Of a DNA stretch of 64,000 nucleotides, positions 1-9,832 are shown in pieces (position 1 is the first letter of the stretch; each line of letters starts with the position of its first letter). Location: assembly GCA_964036195.1 (NCBI GenBank), contig OZ038453.1, forward strand, positions 12,313,206 through 12,377,205. The letters are read 5' to 3'. Both the position numbers and the translations under genes were made by a program. This DNA comes from Sphaerolaimus hirsutus (taxonomy: Eukaryota; Nematoda; Chromadorea; Monhysterida; Sphaerolaimidae). Below the pieces are notes generated by a model. The model had not been told where the DNA came from. It saw only the letters and a list, made by a program, of their open reading frames with translations, and made no database searches.

Positions 1-3000
1 CCATTAGAGTTACATGTGTTTTGTGATGCCTCAAAAGACGGATACGCTGTTTGCGCTTATTTGCGTCAACAAGCGATTTCACCTGATGAATATGGCTATG
101 AGGATGACCGATATTTCAGTGGTTTTCTCACAGCTCGCACGAAATTAGCCCCACTTCCGTCAAAACAAGGTCAACCCCTCACAATCACACGCTTGGAATT
201 GCTCGGAGTCACAATTGGTGCACAGCTAATCGACTACTTACATCACGAACTCGTTGAGCTAGGTGGATGGAAAATTCACAGTAATTTCCTTTGGACCGAT
301 AGTACAGTTGTCATCGGCTGGCTATATACTTCAAAGCCACTGGCTACTTTTGTCAATAATCGGGTCACAAAAATCCATTCATTCATGTCAAAGCACTGCA
401 TTCAAATTTGCAAAGTTGCTACAAAAGACAATCCGGCTGACATTGCGTCGCGGGGATGTACTTTTGATCAGCTAATGATCGAAACAATGTGGTTCACAGG
501 ACCAACATTTTTCGCTGAACCCTTCACAGCAGACACCGTTGACATTTCGCAATATCAAGCTCAACCTGTCACCGAAGAGCTTGCGAAAGGCGACACTCAC
601 ATAAGTCGACCTTTATACGCTGGAGCAGTAACTTCACAGCCTGCTTCACAGCCTGCTAATGCTCTTGCACAACAAGTGCCTGTCAATTTGGACCCCAATT
701 TGTCACAAAATGTCACTCCTCAAAATCCGTTTGTTGAAAGTCGACAACGTCACATCCCTTCAAATCCATTCGAAATAGACATTCGACGATTTTCATCACT
801 GTCAAAATTGTTGCGCACTGTCGTTTATTTGCTTCGTGTCAAAACATATTGGCTCAATCGCTCTATGCACAAAGTTGCAAAACGCAACAGCGAATATTTA
901 TCAAAACCTATCACACAAGCCGATCTGAACGAAGCATTTCGACATGTGCTGCGCATTGCACAAACTGAAGAGTGTGCCAGTTGCATTTCACAAGCGCAAC
1001 TGGGCAAGTACCACATGCTCAAATGGGATGCGTGGAATAGTTTATTATATTGTGTCACGCGTGTGTCTCACAAAGAACACAGAAACCCTTCGTTGTTTTA
1101 CTACTTACCAAAAACAGGATGGTTAACAACGCTTGTGGTTACTCAATTTCATGAGCTTGCTGGTCACAGTGGCATGCTTCACACCTTAGCAGATTTGCGC
1201 AAACACTGCTGGTTGTCAAGTGCCAAGCAAGTAGTTGCAAAAATCTTGCGTAAATGTGTCACATGCCGCAAAGCGGAAGGAGGTCCATTCACATTACCTG
1301 ATTTTCACACGTTACCTGTCACTCAAACTCAATCACAAATCAAGCCATTTCAACACATTGGCATTTATTATATGGGACCGTTAGTTTATTCACAGAACGG
1401 CGTCCGTCACAGTCAACACATTTTGTTGCTAACATGCTTCAGTACACGCGCCATTCATTTAGAGTCAGCCAATAGTGTCTCGACAGCCGACACAATTATG
1501 GCTCTAAATCGATTCATTTCGCGTAGAGGCATGCCGGACACAATTTGGTCCGATGATGCCCCCGCGTTCAAAAATTGCGTTAAATTACTGCCGGACGTAA
1601 AATGGCATTTTATCACAGCCAATAGTCCTTGGCAGGGCGGCGTGTACGAGCGCATGGTCGGCTTAGTCAAACGCGTGCTTAAAAAAGCATGCGGCCGACG
1701 TTGTCTCACATGGCATGAGTTTCTCACAGTCATGCTTGACGTCGAATTTTCCGTCAACACGCGACCATTGTCATATTTGTCAAACACAGACATTGGTGCT
1801 GCGATACTCCACCCAATACATTTTCTTTGGGGCACCCCACCACCATGCTACATGGATGAAAAACGTGAGTTGGAACTCGATTCCACCATGATTAAGCCCA
1901 TGAGAAAAATTCCAAAAGAAGAATGGGATGGGCCAACCGATGGATCTTTCAATCTCACACCTTCACAAATTGAAAAATCCTACACAGTCACACCCCCACG
2001 TGTCAATGACGTCAATTGCATTGACGAAATTGCACTCAACTCTGTGCCTGAAAAGGACAGAGATGATATCACATTACTTTGGGATCAAATTCGTCACAAC
2101 CGTGAAGTGCTCTGGTATGAGTGGTCGCGTCAATATATCGACCTACTCAAAGATCGAGCTAAAAATCAACGCTTGAAAAAGGGCACTATCAACGAAGCTC
2201 CCAAACGTGGTCAAGTGGTGTTAATCATTGATGATAAACAACCACGAGGAATGTGGCAAATGGGCCGCATTCACGAAATACACGTGTCAAGTGATAGCAA
2301 AGTACGTGCAGTCACAGTATTGTCAAGCAACGGCCGTCGCACACGTAGATCTCCATCTAACCTCGTTCCTCTTGAAATTGACACAGAGGACGGTGTTGAA
2401 TACAAAATCGACACCGAGGTCAAATGTGATGATAAATCACAGCCACCACCCGACAATGGTGATGATTCACAAAGTGATAAATCACCTCAACAATCACAAC
2501 CTTCACAACAAGATGCAAGACGAGCAAACCCACGTCGAACATGTCGCTACACTGGCACATATTCGTTCTGGGGAAATGTGTCGCATTTAATGGCACTCAC
2601 GTTGCTAATACAGTCAAAATTAGCCAACGCTCTCACATGGACAGATCAATATCACAAAACTTTTAATCTGTGCCACAAAACACGCACTGGTCACGCAATT
2701 CAACTTCCGGAAAAAGTAACATGTCACTTTCCTCAAGTTAAAGCCATAGAGGATATTGTGATATCCATATGGACGTTGCGTGTTCAGCCACAAACGACAC
2801 CCATTTATAGATGCTTTCAACAAGAGCATACTATAATCACATATATGAGTCTGGTGGGCGGAAAATCTATGCTGCCACCAGAAGTCATTAAAAATCACAG
2901 AGTCACAACCTACGATTGCATGATCGCCTACCAAAATAAAACTTGGAAAGGCGAACCCTTGATAAAAATCGGTCATGCATTGTGGAGCACCAACAAATCA

Positions 3001-5475
3001 CTTCACATCGATTATTGTTACTTTTGTCACAATATGAGTAACACGGTGATGAACTTTCACATAGAAGAAGGTGTGGTTGCAAGTCTTGACGGAAAGAAAA
3101 TCGTTTCTGAAAGTCAAGATTTGTCACATTGCAACCCACAAGCCGGCTATTGTTACGACAGCGACAATGGCGTCTCTTTATGGAACACAACTGCATTCAA
3201 CAAACAGTGTGCATTCCAAGAGATTGGTCAATTTAACGCGCAATATTCACAAAACCATTATGTAGTGGAAACATTACAAGCTGCATTTTCAGTCACATGG
3301 AGACCACAACAATTTCCAAATAATGCAGAATGCGTACCGAAAGACGCTAAATACATTGACCAAGGCTCAGCATTCATTCAATTTCTTGGTTATCAACCAA
3401 CGAAGTTGAAGAAGCCAAAAGCTGAAAAAGCTCCTCTTCACTTTAAGCTCGCACCAGACCTCGATGTTGGTGTGTTTCATTTACTCACAGCCCGTCAACA
3501 ATATGAAGTTGACAAAATTGCACGACTTGAACGTCAACAATTTGGATCCATCTGGCAACAATTGTGTCACATACGTCAAACCCAGTTGGATATAATTCAT
3601 GCAATTATCACATTCAATCCCACGCTTGGTTTGCGAGCATTGCTAGGACGTCAAAATCTCTATGCTGAATGGCATGGAGATATCTTGATGTTCTGGGATT
3701 GTAAACCTGTCACAGCAGAAATTATTTACTTCCAACATCAATATAACAATACTTGTTATAAATTTCTGCCGGTCAAAGTCACAGACCACCCACATATTAT
3801 GTTCGTTGCTCCAGGCACCAATGATCTAATCACACATTCACCGATAGATCATTGTATCATGAAAGATCACAAATATTATCAATTAAATGATCAATCATGG
3901 GCCAACGAAAATGGACCAACAAATTTACATATCACAAAACTCCCAATTGAATTAATTTGGGCCGGTTCGTGGAAACCATTCACACTAAATGTTTCTGGGT
4001 CACCAGGTGTAAGCATGACTGACATTGCGTTCAGTATCATGGCTGCACATCACCACTTTCAAAATCTGCAACGACTCGAACAACAAGTCACACGTTCAGT
4101 CGACTATATTGCAACAAAATCCAACGATCCTAAAGCCATGCAGGCATATATTGCTGGCATCGGTCAAGGGGTTGGTGCATATTTTGAAGGTGTAGGTAAA
4201 GAATTGGGTCACATCATTCACGGTAGTGTCACAGGTGGTGCGTCTGCATTAGATATGTTACTTACTGGGCCACTTCAAACCGCTGTGAACATTATACTCA
4301 TTATTATCACAATTGCTTGTATTGGGTATATTTGTTATGTTTACATGCAGTGGCGGCTCGTAACCGGCAGGGGTATGCTGCCAGACGTCAAGGGATTTTT
4401 CCGAAGAAAGGGCAGAAGGGACAAAGACCCAAACAACAAGGGCCACCGTCCGTTCAGCAAGGAAAAATTGGTAAGCGACAGCGACGTAACCGCCAGAAGA
4501 AAAGCGGTTTCAACAAACCCGCTTTGTCAAGTCAACCCGTCACACAAACGTCAAGTTCGTCACAGTTACATTCAAAGTTTGTCACACCCCTCAAGCAAGT
4601 TTCTCCATTCAAACGGCTTTCAGGACGCCCGGTACAGCCTAGATCGGATCCCCCGGTCGGTTATAGTGCACAGCTCGCCGAAGAAATCGAGATGGAGATG
4701 GGTGCGCGCCGGGTCACAAGACCTGCACCCCCCTGCGAGTCACAAACGCAGGGCTCGTCACCAAATGCCAGATTCACAGTCACAGAGCCCGTCACAACGG
4801 AGGTCACAATGGAAGACGCGATCCCTGACCGCGAGCCCTTGCAAAAGCGACTCAAGAGATTCGCTGGAGTCGCAGGGCTCCCAGGTGAGCAGCAATCGTC
4901 AAACCAGACATTTTCCTCTATATCCCAAACTTTTCACAAATTCAATAACATCAATCAAAAACTGGTCAAATCAAAAGTTAAACGATCTAAAAAGATCCGT
5001 GACTTTCCTCAAACAAACACCTTCACAGTCCGACATAGAACTCGGAGAGATGGAAGAAAATCACGTTCAAGATCTAGATCCCCCTCCGTACCATTTGACC
5101 AATTCAACTCAATCACTTCACAATGTTCGACCTCATTCACAACCTCCCATGTCCCCTTGCTACCAAGCAAACTGCTTGCAGCAACGGAACAATGGCAGCC
5201 CGCCGAGCCGTCGAAAACGAGCGTCGACGAGACCGACACGCTCCGACAAGCCCTCGAGCAGCTTGTCGAGGAATCTGAGAAGCTCCCCAACTGGCCAGGT
5301 CGACCAGGTGGGGCCCCAGAAGACCAGGCGCCCGGGCACGGGGAAGGCCGCCAGCCTGAGGAGGATGCCGTCGAACCCATGGACGAGCATCATGAGGAGG
5401 GCCGGGAAAATGCCGGCGTCGAAGACGCCGACGATCTGCTACCACAGGAGTGATGAAAGTATCACAGGCGTTTGA
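1..5475 (+). CDS. BEL/Pao pol-env polyprotein, 5'-partial
   Basis: One open frame from base 1 to the TAG-less run ending in TGA at 5473-5475; the GTG at 16 is not a real start. Residues are numbered from base 16. Residues 1-155 resemble the Pao RNase-H/Peptidase A17 region (CDASKDGYA, TDSTVVIGW, NPADIASRG). Residues about 375-420 are an H-H-C-C integrase zinc motif ending CVTC. Residues 440-560 are the integrase core: the second Asp (513, in WSDD) and the Glu (545, in VYER) are present, but the first catalytic Asp position (451) is Tyr. DUF5641 follows, to about residue 800. From about 857 a hydrophobic segment leads into a Cys-rich region with several N-x-S/T sites, then a membrane span at about 1418-1446, as expected for an envelope-like glycoprotein. 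The tail is Ser/Arg/Pro-rich and holds a PPPY motif. The virus group the envelope came from is not clear to me. Confidence 0.92.
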   Translation, partial: PLELHVFCDASKDGYAVCAYLRQQAISPDEYGYEDDRYFSGFLTARTKLAPLPSKQGQPLTITRLELLGVTIGAQLIDYLHHELVELGGWKIHSNFLWTDSTVVIGWLYTSKPLATFVNNRVTKIHSFMSKHCIQICKVATKDNPADIASRGCTFDQLMIETMWFTGPTFFAEPFTADTVDISQYQAQPVTEELAKGDTHISRPLYAGAVTSQPASQPANALAQQVPVNLDPNLSQNVTPQNPFVESRQRHIPSNPFEIDIRRFSSLSKLLRTVVYLLRVKTYWLNRSMHKVAKRNSEYLSKPITQADLNEAFRHVLRIAQTEECASCISQAQLGKYHMLKWDAWNSLLYCVTRVSHKEHRNPSLFYYLPKTGWLTTLVVTQFHELAGHSGMLHTLADLRKHCWLSSAKQVVAKILRKCVTCRKAEGGPFTLPDFHTLPVTQTQSQIKPFQHIGIYYMGPLVYSQNGVRHSQHILLLTCFSTRAIHLESANSVSTADTIMALNRFISRRGMPDTIWSDDAPAFKNCVKLLPDVKWHFITANSPWQGGVYERMVGLVKRVLKKACGRRCLTWHEFLTVMLDVEFSVNTRPLSYLSNTDIGAAILHPIHFLWGTPPPCYMDEKRELELDSTMIKPMRKIPKEEWDGPTDGSFNLTPSQIEKSYTVTPPRVNDVNCIDEIALNSVPEKDRDDITLLWDQIRHNREVLWYEWSRQYIDLLKDRAKNQRLKKGTINEAPKRGQVVLIIDDKQPRGMWQMGRIHEIHVSSDSKVRAVTVLSSNGRRTRRSPSNLVPLEIDTEDGVEYKIDTEVKCDDKSQPPPDNGDDSQSDKSPQQSQPSQQDARRANPRRTCRYTGTYSFWGNVSHLMALTLLIQSKLANALTWTDQYHKTFNLCHKTRTGHAIQLPEKVTCHFPQVKAIEDIVISIWTLRVQPQTTPIYRCFQQEHTIITYMSLVGGKSMLPPEVIKNHRVTTYDCMIAYQNKTWKGEPLIKIGHALWSTNKSLHIDYCYFCHNMSNTVMNFHIEEGVVASLDGKKIVSESQDLSHCNPQAGYCYDSDNGVSLWNTTAFNKQCAFQEIGQFNAQYSQNHYVVETLQAAFSVTWRPQQFPNNAECVPKDAKYIDQGSAFIQFLGYQPTKLKKPKAEKAPLHFKLAPDLDVGVFHLLTARQQYEVDKIARLERQQFGSIWQQLCHIRQTQLDIIHAIITFNPTLGLRALLGRQNLYAEWHGDILMFWDCKPVTAEIIYFQHQYNNTCYKFLPVKVTDHPHIMFVAPGTNDLITHSPIDHCIMKDHKYYQLNDQSWANENGPTNLHITKLPIELIWAGSWKPFTLNVSGSPGVSMTDIAFSIMAAHHHFQNLQRLEQQVTRSVDYIATKSNDPKAMQAYIAGIGQGVGAYFEGVGKELGHIIHGSVTGGASALDMLLTGPLQTAVNIILIIITIACIGYICYVYMQWRLVTGRGMLPDVKGFFRRKGRRDKDPNNKGHRPFSKEKLVSDSDVTARRKAVSTNPLCQVNPSHKRQVRHSYIQSLSHPSSKFLHSNGFQDARYSLDRIPRSVIVHSSPKKSRWRWVRAGSQDLHPPASHKRRARHQMPDSQSQSPSQRRSQWKTRSLTASPCKSDSRDSLESQGSQVSSNRQTRHFPLYPKLFTNSITSIKNWSNQKLNDLKRSVTFLKQTPSQSDIELGEMEENHVQDLDPPPYHLTNSTQSLHNVRPHSQPPMSPCYQANCLQQRNNGSPPSRRKRASTRPTRSDKPSSSLSRNLRSSPTGQVDQVGPQKTRRPGTGKAASLRRMPSNPWTSIMRRAGKMPASKTPTICYHRSDESITGV
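4317..5453 (+). CDS. Overlapping 378-codon ORF in the polyprotein tail
   Basis: A second frame stays open for 1,137 bases, entirely within the last third of the polyprotein. It begins near the end of the membrane span, encodes a basic Lys/Gln/Arg-rich first half, and ends in an acidic, Glu-rich, possibly helical region finishing in DDLLPQE. Near the 3' end its third codon positions are mostly G or C (runs such as GCC GTC GAA CCC ATG GAC GAG), which looks more like coding sequence than the polyprotein frame over the same bases. It could be an accessory protein, the true tail reached by frameshift, or an accident of a stop-poor GC-rich region (other frames and the - strand are also open around 5000-5450). 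No function is assigned. Confidence 0.4.
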   Translation: MYWVYLLCLHAVAARNRQGYAARRQGIFPKKGQKGQRPKQQGPPSVQQGKIGKRQRRNRQKKSGFNKPALSSQPVTQTSSSSQLHSKFVTPLKQVSPFKRLSGRPVQPRSDPPVGYSAQLAEEIEMEMGARRVTRPAPPCESQTQGSSPNARFTVTEPVTTEVTMEDAIPDREPLQKRLKRFAGVAGLPGEQQSSNQTFSSISQTFHKFNNINQKLVKSKVKRSKKIRDFPQTNTFTVRHRTRRDGRKSRSRSRSPSVPFDQFNSITSQCSTSFTTSHVPLLPSKLLAATEQWQPAEPSKTSVDETDTLRQALEQLVEESEKLPNWPGRPGGAPEDQAPGHGEGRQPEEDAVEPMDEHHEEGRENAGVEDADDLLPQE

Positions 5476-5563
5476 TTTTTATTTTTTATTTTTTCACATC
5501 AAGTGCCGTCATTGGCTGTGTTAAAATTAAATTAAATTTAATTTTTAGTTCTCGTTTCGGGAG

Positions 5564-6662
5564 TGTGTAACATTATTGTAAAATGTAAAATCTTTAATAT
5601 TTAAGTTGACGTTCTTATGTTCGCTTTTATATTTTAGTTTATTCAATTTATCAATATTCCATTACAGTTCACATTCCATTTTTTTACATTTTCACATTCG
5701 TCATTTAATATCTCAAGCGATCTTGTTTACAATGTGCGCTTTACGTTGCTCACATATTTAGATCTTAGTCATTGCTCACATTGCGCCACATTTCCTTGAC
5801 AAGCAGCACGCAAATATGCCGACATGTTTATGTTAAGCGGCGGGCCCGCCCCAAGCGATGGGCCGGGCCCGCGCGCCATTTCAAAATGTTGTCTGGCTTG
5901 TCTCACATTTTCACTATCTTGCCAGTTTAGCTCGCTTTTCATTGGAAGAGCAAGCGGGCAAGGATTGAACTTTCACAATTGGAAATGTTGGGTAAAAATC
6001 AGAGATTAGAGCCGACCGATTGGCGCCAAGTCAATCGCCATCGGTCTGGCCCTTAAAAGCCGATTTCACAGCTAAAATCGGCAGTGTTTGCAACCTCGTC
6101 AACTTCACACGAATCTCTTCCTAGGATCTAAATAAGCGCCGTTGTCACTTTATTAAGTCGCTTATTTTTTGGTGCTAAGTTTTAACCCTTGGTGCTTTAA
6201 GTCACCTCAGTGCTTTATTCACACCTGCGCTGTTTGAGGTGCTTTGTTCACAACCGCGCCACTTAATTATCGCCTTTTGTCGTAATTAAGTGCCTTATTA
6301 AAATTGCCTTATTTCTCCGGTAATTTGAGCTTCTTTTAGGTTTCATTTAAGTAATTAATTTAGCTGTAAATTAATTCCTTTATTTACGTATATTTTGTAT
6401 ATTTTATTTACATTTATTTCTTTGTATTTAATTGTCTAAATAAAAACGTTCATCAAAACCTCTTGAAAACAATCTAAATTTGCTTCACACTAACTCACGT
6501 CAATTCACTTCAACTCAACTAATCACATTGATAAAATAACGGAACGTCAACTAAGAGACGACGCTTCACGTCAAACTTCATACGCTCACATTTGTCCTCT
6601 TCCTCGGTTAGGGATAGGAGCTCGTTCACAAGTCAACTCAACAAGTTCCGTATTATTTTACA
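5564..6662 (+). repeat. Candidate 3' LTR of the BEL/Pao element
   Basis: The segment starts TGTGTAACATTATTG just after a purine-rich stretch (CGGGAG) and ends TATTATTTTACA, so the ends are TGTAA and TTACA, a usual short inverted LTR end. It contains a GC-rich palindrome at about 5838-5875, a short hairpin around TAAAAGCCGATTT at about 6053, and an AATAAA signal at 6439-6444. TCACA enrichment continues to its end and then stops, which supports the right boundary. The 5' LTR is outside the window, so the ends cannot be confirmed by LTR comparison. Confidence 0.55.
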
Positions 6663-7165
6663 GGGGTTTCCAAATTAGGGACTGAGTTTATGGGAGTTTC
6701 CAAATTAGGGGCTGAGTTTATGGGAGTTTCCAAATTAGGGGCTGAGTTTAAGGGAGTTTCCAAATAAGGGGCTGAGTTTATGGGAGTTTCTAAATTAGGG
6801 GCTGAGTTTATGGGAGTTTCCAAATTAGGGGCTGAGTTTACAGGAGTTTCCAAATTATGGGTTGAGTTTACAGGAGTTTCCAAATTAGGGGCTGAGTTTA
6901 TGGGAGTTTCCAAATTAGGGGCTGAGTTTATGGGAGTTTTCAAATTAGAGGCTGAGTTTATGGGAGCTTACAAATTAGGGGCTGAGTTTACAGGAGTTTG
7001 CAAGTTAGGGGCTGAGTTTACAGGAGTTTGCAAGTTTGGGGCTGAGTTTACAGGGGTTTCCAAATTAGGGGCTGAGTTTACAGAAGTTTCCAAATTAGGG
7101 GCTGAGTTTATGGGAGTTTCCAAATTAGGGGCTGAGTTTACAGGATTTTCCAAACCAGGGGCTGC
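6661..7165. repeat. 30-bp minisatellite, about 17 units
   Basis: Tandem units of exactly 30 bp, consensus near GGAGTTTCCAAATTAGGGGC plus TGAGTTTACA, with a few substitutions and no length change. Because 30 is a multiple of three and the unit lacks stops, decapeptide-repeat frames are open on both strands. I do not regard these as genes. The array begins at the last bases of the BEL/Pao LTR. Confidence 0.95.
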
Positions 7166-7725
7166 ATTTACTGGATTTAGAGGGGGTCCCCATGGGGTGC
7201 CATTTTGGGGGGTCTCCAGGGGGTGCCATTTTTGGGAGGTACATAAGGGGGTGCTATTTCAAGGGGGTCCCCATGGGATGCCATTTTTTGGGTGGTCCCC
7301 ATGGGGGCCATTTTTTGCTGGTCCTCAGGGGGGTGCTTTTTTAGGGGGGGTCCATAGGGGGTGCTATTTGGGGGGGGGGGGGTCCCCAGCGGGGTGCCAT
7401 TTTTGGAGAGTCCCCAGGGGGGGGGCCATCTTTGGGTGGGTACCCAGGGGGGTGCCATTTTTGTGGGGGTTCCAAGGGGGTGCCATGTTTGAGGGGTCCC
7501 CAGGGGGGTGCCATTTTTTTTTGGGGGGGGGGTCCCTAGGGGGGTGCCATTATTGGGGGGTCCCTATTGAGTGCCATTTATTGATGGTCCTCAGGGGGTG
7601 CCATTTCTGTGGGGTCCCTAGGGGGTCCCATTTTTGGCCAGTTCTCAGGGTGTGCCATTTGTGGGGGGTTCCCCGGGGGGTGCCATTTGGAAGGGGGTAC
7701 CCACTGGGGTGTCAGTTTTTGCAAG
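7166..7725. repeat. G-rich degenerate tandem array
   Basis: About 25-30 bp units built from GGGGTGCCATTTTTGGGG and GGTCCCCAGG, with runs of up to a dozen G on the + strand. The unit appears to have grown out of the neighbouring 30-bp array at about 7150-7190. Frequent G-runs with short spacers could form quadruplexes. The open frame running through it is a product of the repetition. Confidence 0.85.
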
Positions 7726-7744
7726 CATCTGAGTAGTGGGTATT

Positions 7745-8530
7745 GTGGTTCTCTACAATTAATACCACAAGAATTTACAAACACAAAAAGAACAGCAAAG
7801 CACAAATGTAACCAATTTAAGATTACAACAAAGTTTGACACCTTGCATAAACCACACTATCATCTCACAAAACCTATACCACACAGAATGCACACTTCAC
7901 ACTGTCATACCAAATCACTAACTGTCCACATTTTACTACTGAGTTTCATGCCCAACCATTTTACGGAAGTTTACAAAAATCCATTCCAAAACATTGCATC
8001 TTTGGTATTGGTCTTGTTATTGTTGGTACATTACATACTGCATTTCAAAACACATGCCTAGCATGTGGGCAAACTTAACTAAAGTATCATATTTCCTCCA
8101 ATGACAGAGGACCCATATATTTTTTCACCACCTCTTTACCCACCTCTCCATTGAAGACACCAGTCTAGACTTAAAGCCATATTATAGGAAATACACCACT
8201 CTAATTAAGGTTGCCCACATGCTAGCCATGTATTTTGATGTAATGTACCAACAATAACAAGACCAATACCAAAGATGCAATCTTTTGGAATAGATTTTTG
8301 ATTAGTTCCTTAAAACGGTTGGGCATGAAACTCAATGGTAAAATGTGGACAGTTTGCAATATGGTATGATGGTGTGCAGTGTGCATTCTGTGTGGTATAG
8401 GTTTTGTGATATGATAGTGTGGTTTATGCAAGGTGTCAAACTTTGTTGTAATCTTAATTGGTTATGTTTATGTTTTGCTGTTCTTTTTGTGTTTGTAAAT
8501 CCTTGTGGTATTAATTGTAGAGAACCGCAA
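7745..8530. mobile_element. Fold-back element with about 350-bp inverted arms
   Basis: The left arm begins GGTTCTCTACAATTAATACC and the right arm ends with its reverse complement near 8525. The match continues inwards, including the shared GCATGTGGGCAA segment at about 8062 and 8215, to an unpaired loop of roughly 80 bp near 8100-8180. Arms differ by small substitutions and indels. No transposase frame is present; small frames in it are shadows of the arms. A transcript would form a long hairpin. Confidence 0.85.
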
Positions 8531-9310
8531 AACCCGACCGAAGGTCGGAGAGAATCCTGCTAGTTTTCAAATAAAATGAGATATCGTAACATGACATTTC
8601 TTTTTCAAAAAATTATGATATTTGACACTTTACAAGCAGATTTACATTTATGTGAGTGACTGCCCCTACACCAAGTTTGTGCAGCAGCTGATTCTTCAGG
8701 TTGATCTGTTGCCGTTGGTGTGATGTCATCAAATTCGGAAAGCAGATGAAATCGCAAATGCGGAAATGGGAAATTTTTTGTCAAATTTGTGTTTGGGTAG
8801 TCCAGTTGGGTTCAGGTATCCGGTTTAGGTATGGCAAAAACGTTTCTTTCAACGACCTGGGTTTTTTGAAACAGTTTTTTCCAAAAAATTTCAAGAAAGT
8901 GGGGTTTTTTTTAAAAAGCAACGTTTTTATACAAAAGCTCCCAGATACAGGTAAATCAAGGGTTAGATGAACCGTTTTTTTATGCCATGTTTTTTTGAAA
9001 AACAACATTTTTTATAGTTTAAACGTTTAAAAAAATCGTTTTTTTTAAAGCTCCCAGATTTGGTTATGGGTCCACATAAAAAATGTGGGTATCGGGTTCG
9101 GGTCAGCTTCCCAACCCGAGCTTCAACGGTCAATTTTCGGATGGTTAGCTGTTTCTATTTAAATGGTTGGCGTTTATTTTTTCACACCAATATTGCACTG
9201 TTGGGCCTGATCAAAATATTCACTGTACCCTGCAAACATAAGAGAAATGTTGGAAATTTATTGCGGAGTTCCATTTCCAAGGTTTTCTTTGTTTCACCAT
9301 GGGCTCCAGC
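8531..9310. other. AT-rich spacer with ACGTTTTTT word remnants
   Basis: No gene is seen. Between about 8800 and 9070 there are repeated AACGTTTTTT/AAAAACG words and a GCTCCCAGAT...GGTTATGGGTC phrase also found at 40857-40885, so this is probably a decayed relative of the element at 40782-41247. A small hairpin around CCGACCGAAGGTCGG lies near 8535. Confidence 0.5.
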
Positions 9311-9754
9311 CAGGGGTAGGTAAGGGGGGGGGGGTTATACCCCCAAACCGCCCAGCTATCTATCTATCCCAGAGGCAAAATTTTGGGCTACTATTCCCTA
9401 ACCCCACCCCCCACATCAGCCAGCTACCTACCTGGAGCGATTTTTGAGAAACTACCCCAATTTTTGCTCAAAATCACTATTTTTCATACATATATATAGA
9501 TTTTCACCTCCAAAATCACTAGTTCATGTGTCTAACTGCCTATTTTCAGCTATTTTTAGTACTATATGTCCTTATATAGCCATTTTTCACCTACCTTTAG
9601 CGATTTTTCTCCCTTTTCTTCCTTCTATGCCTATATATTGAATGCCTGCAAACCCCGCAACCCCTCCCCCAGAAGATTTTTCAGCTATCTATCCCTCGGA
9701 GGAGCTGTTTGCTATCTATCCAGCCCCCGGAGGGTCAAAATCTAAATACCCCTG
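9311..9754. mobile_element. hAT-like MITE, CAGGGGT family, copy 1
   Basis: The termini are CAGGGGTAGG and TACCCCTG, flanked by a perfect 8-bp target duplication GCTCCAGC at 9303-9310 and 9755-9762. The body carries ATCTATC words (CAGCTATCTATCTATCCC). No coding capacity. Eight-base duplications with CAGGG-type ends are the signature of hAT transposons. Confidence 0.9.
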
Positions 9755-9832
9755 GCTCCAGCCTCTCCCCCCTTTATGGATGAGCAATTTTTTTGGTATC
9801 TTTCCCCTGTACCATGCCAAATCGGCCATCTA

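Larger units (their letters stand above)
1..6662 (+). mobile_element. BEL/Pao LTR retrotransposon, 5'-truncated by the window edge
   Basis: The 3' part of a BEL/Pao element. The window starts inside the polyprotein, and the frame is already open at base 1. In order it carries the Pao RNase-H/A17 region, integrase, DUF5641, an envelope-like domain with a membrane anchor, a long tail, and a candidate 3' LTR ending at the first unit of the downstream minisatellite. Gag, protease, most of the reverse transcriptase and the 5' LTR are not in the window. The polyprotein has no stop or frameshift over 5.4 kb, so the copy is young or under selection, apart from one replaced integrase residue. The whole element is strikingly rich in TCACA on this strand. 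Confidence 0.93.

Noticed and set aside
16-18. GTG at 16 as the start of the polyprotein
   Set aside because: The frame is open from base 1 and the family continues upstream; the protein is truncated by the window edge.
5009-5445. Three - strand frames in the BEL/Pao tail
   Set aside because: They lie in a stop-poor GC-rich stretch under two + strand frames and have no recognisable motif.
6661-7165. CRISPR-like regular repeat
   Set aside because: Units are contiguous with no unique spacers, and the genome is eukaryotic.
6653-7736. Long repeat proteins on both strands (decapeptide repeats)
   Set aside because: The frames exist only because the 30-bp unit is a multiple of three and has no stop; no start context or non-repeat domain.
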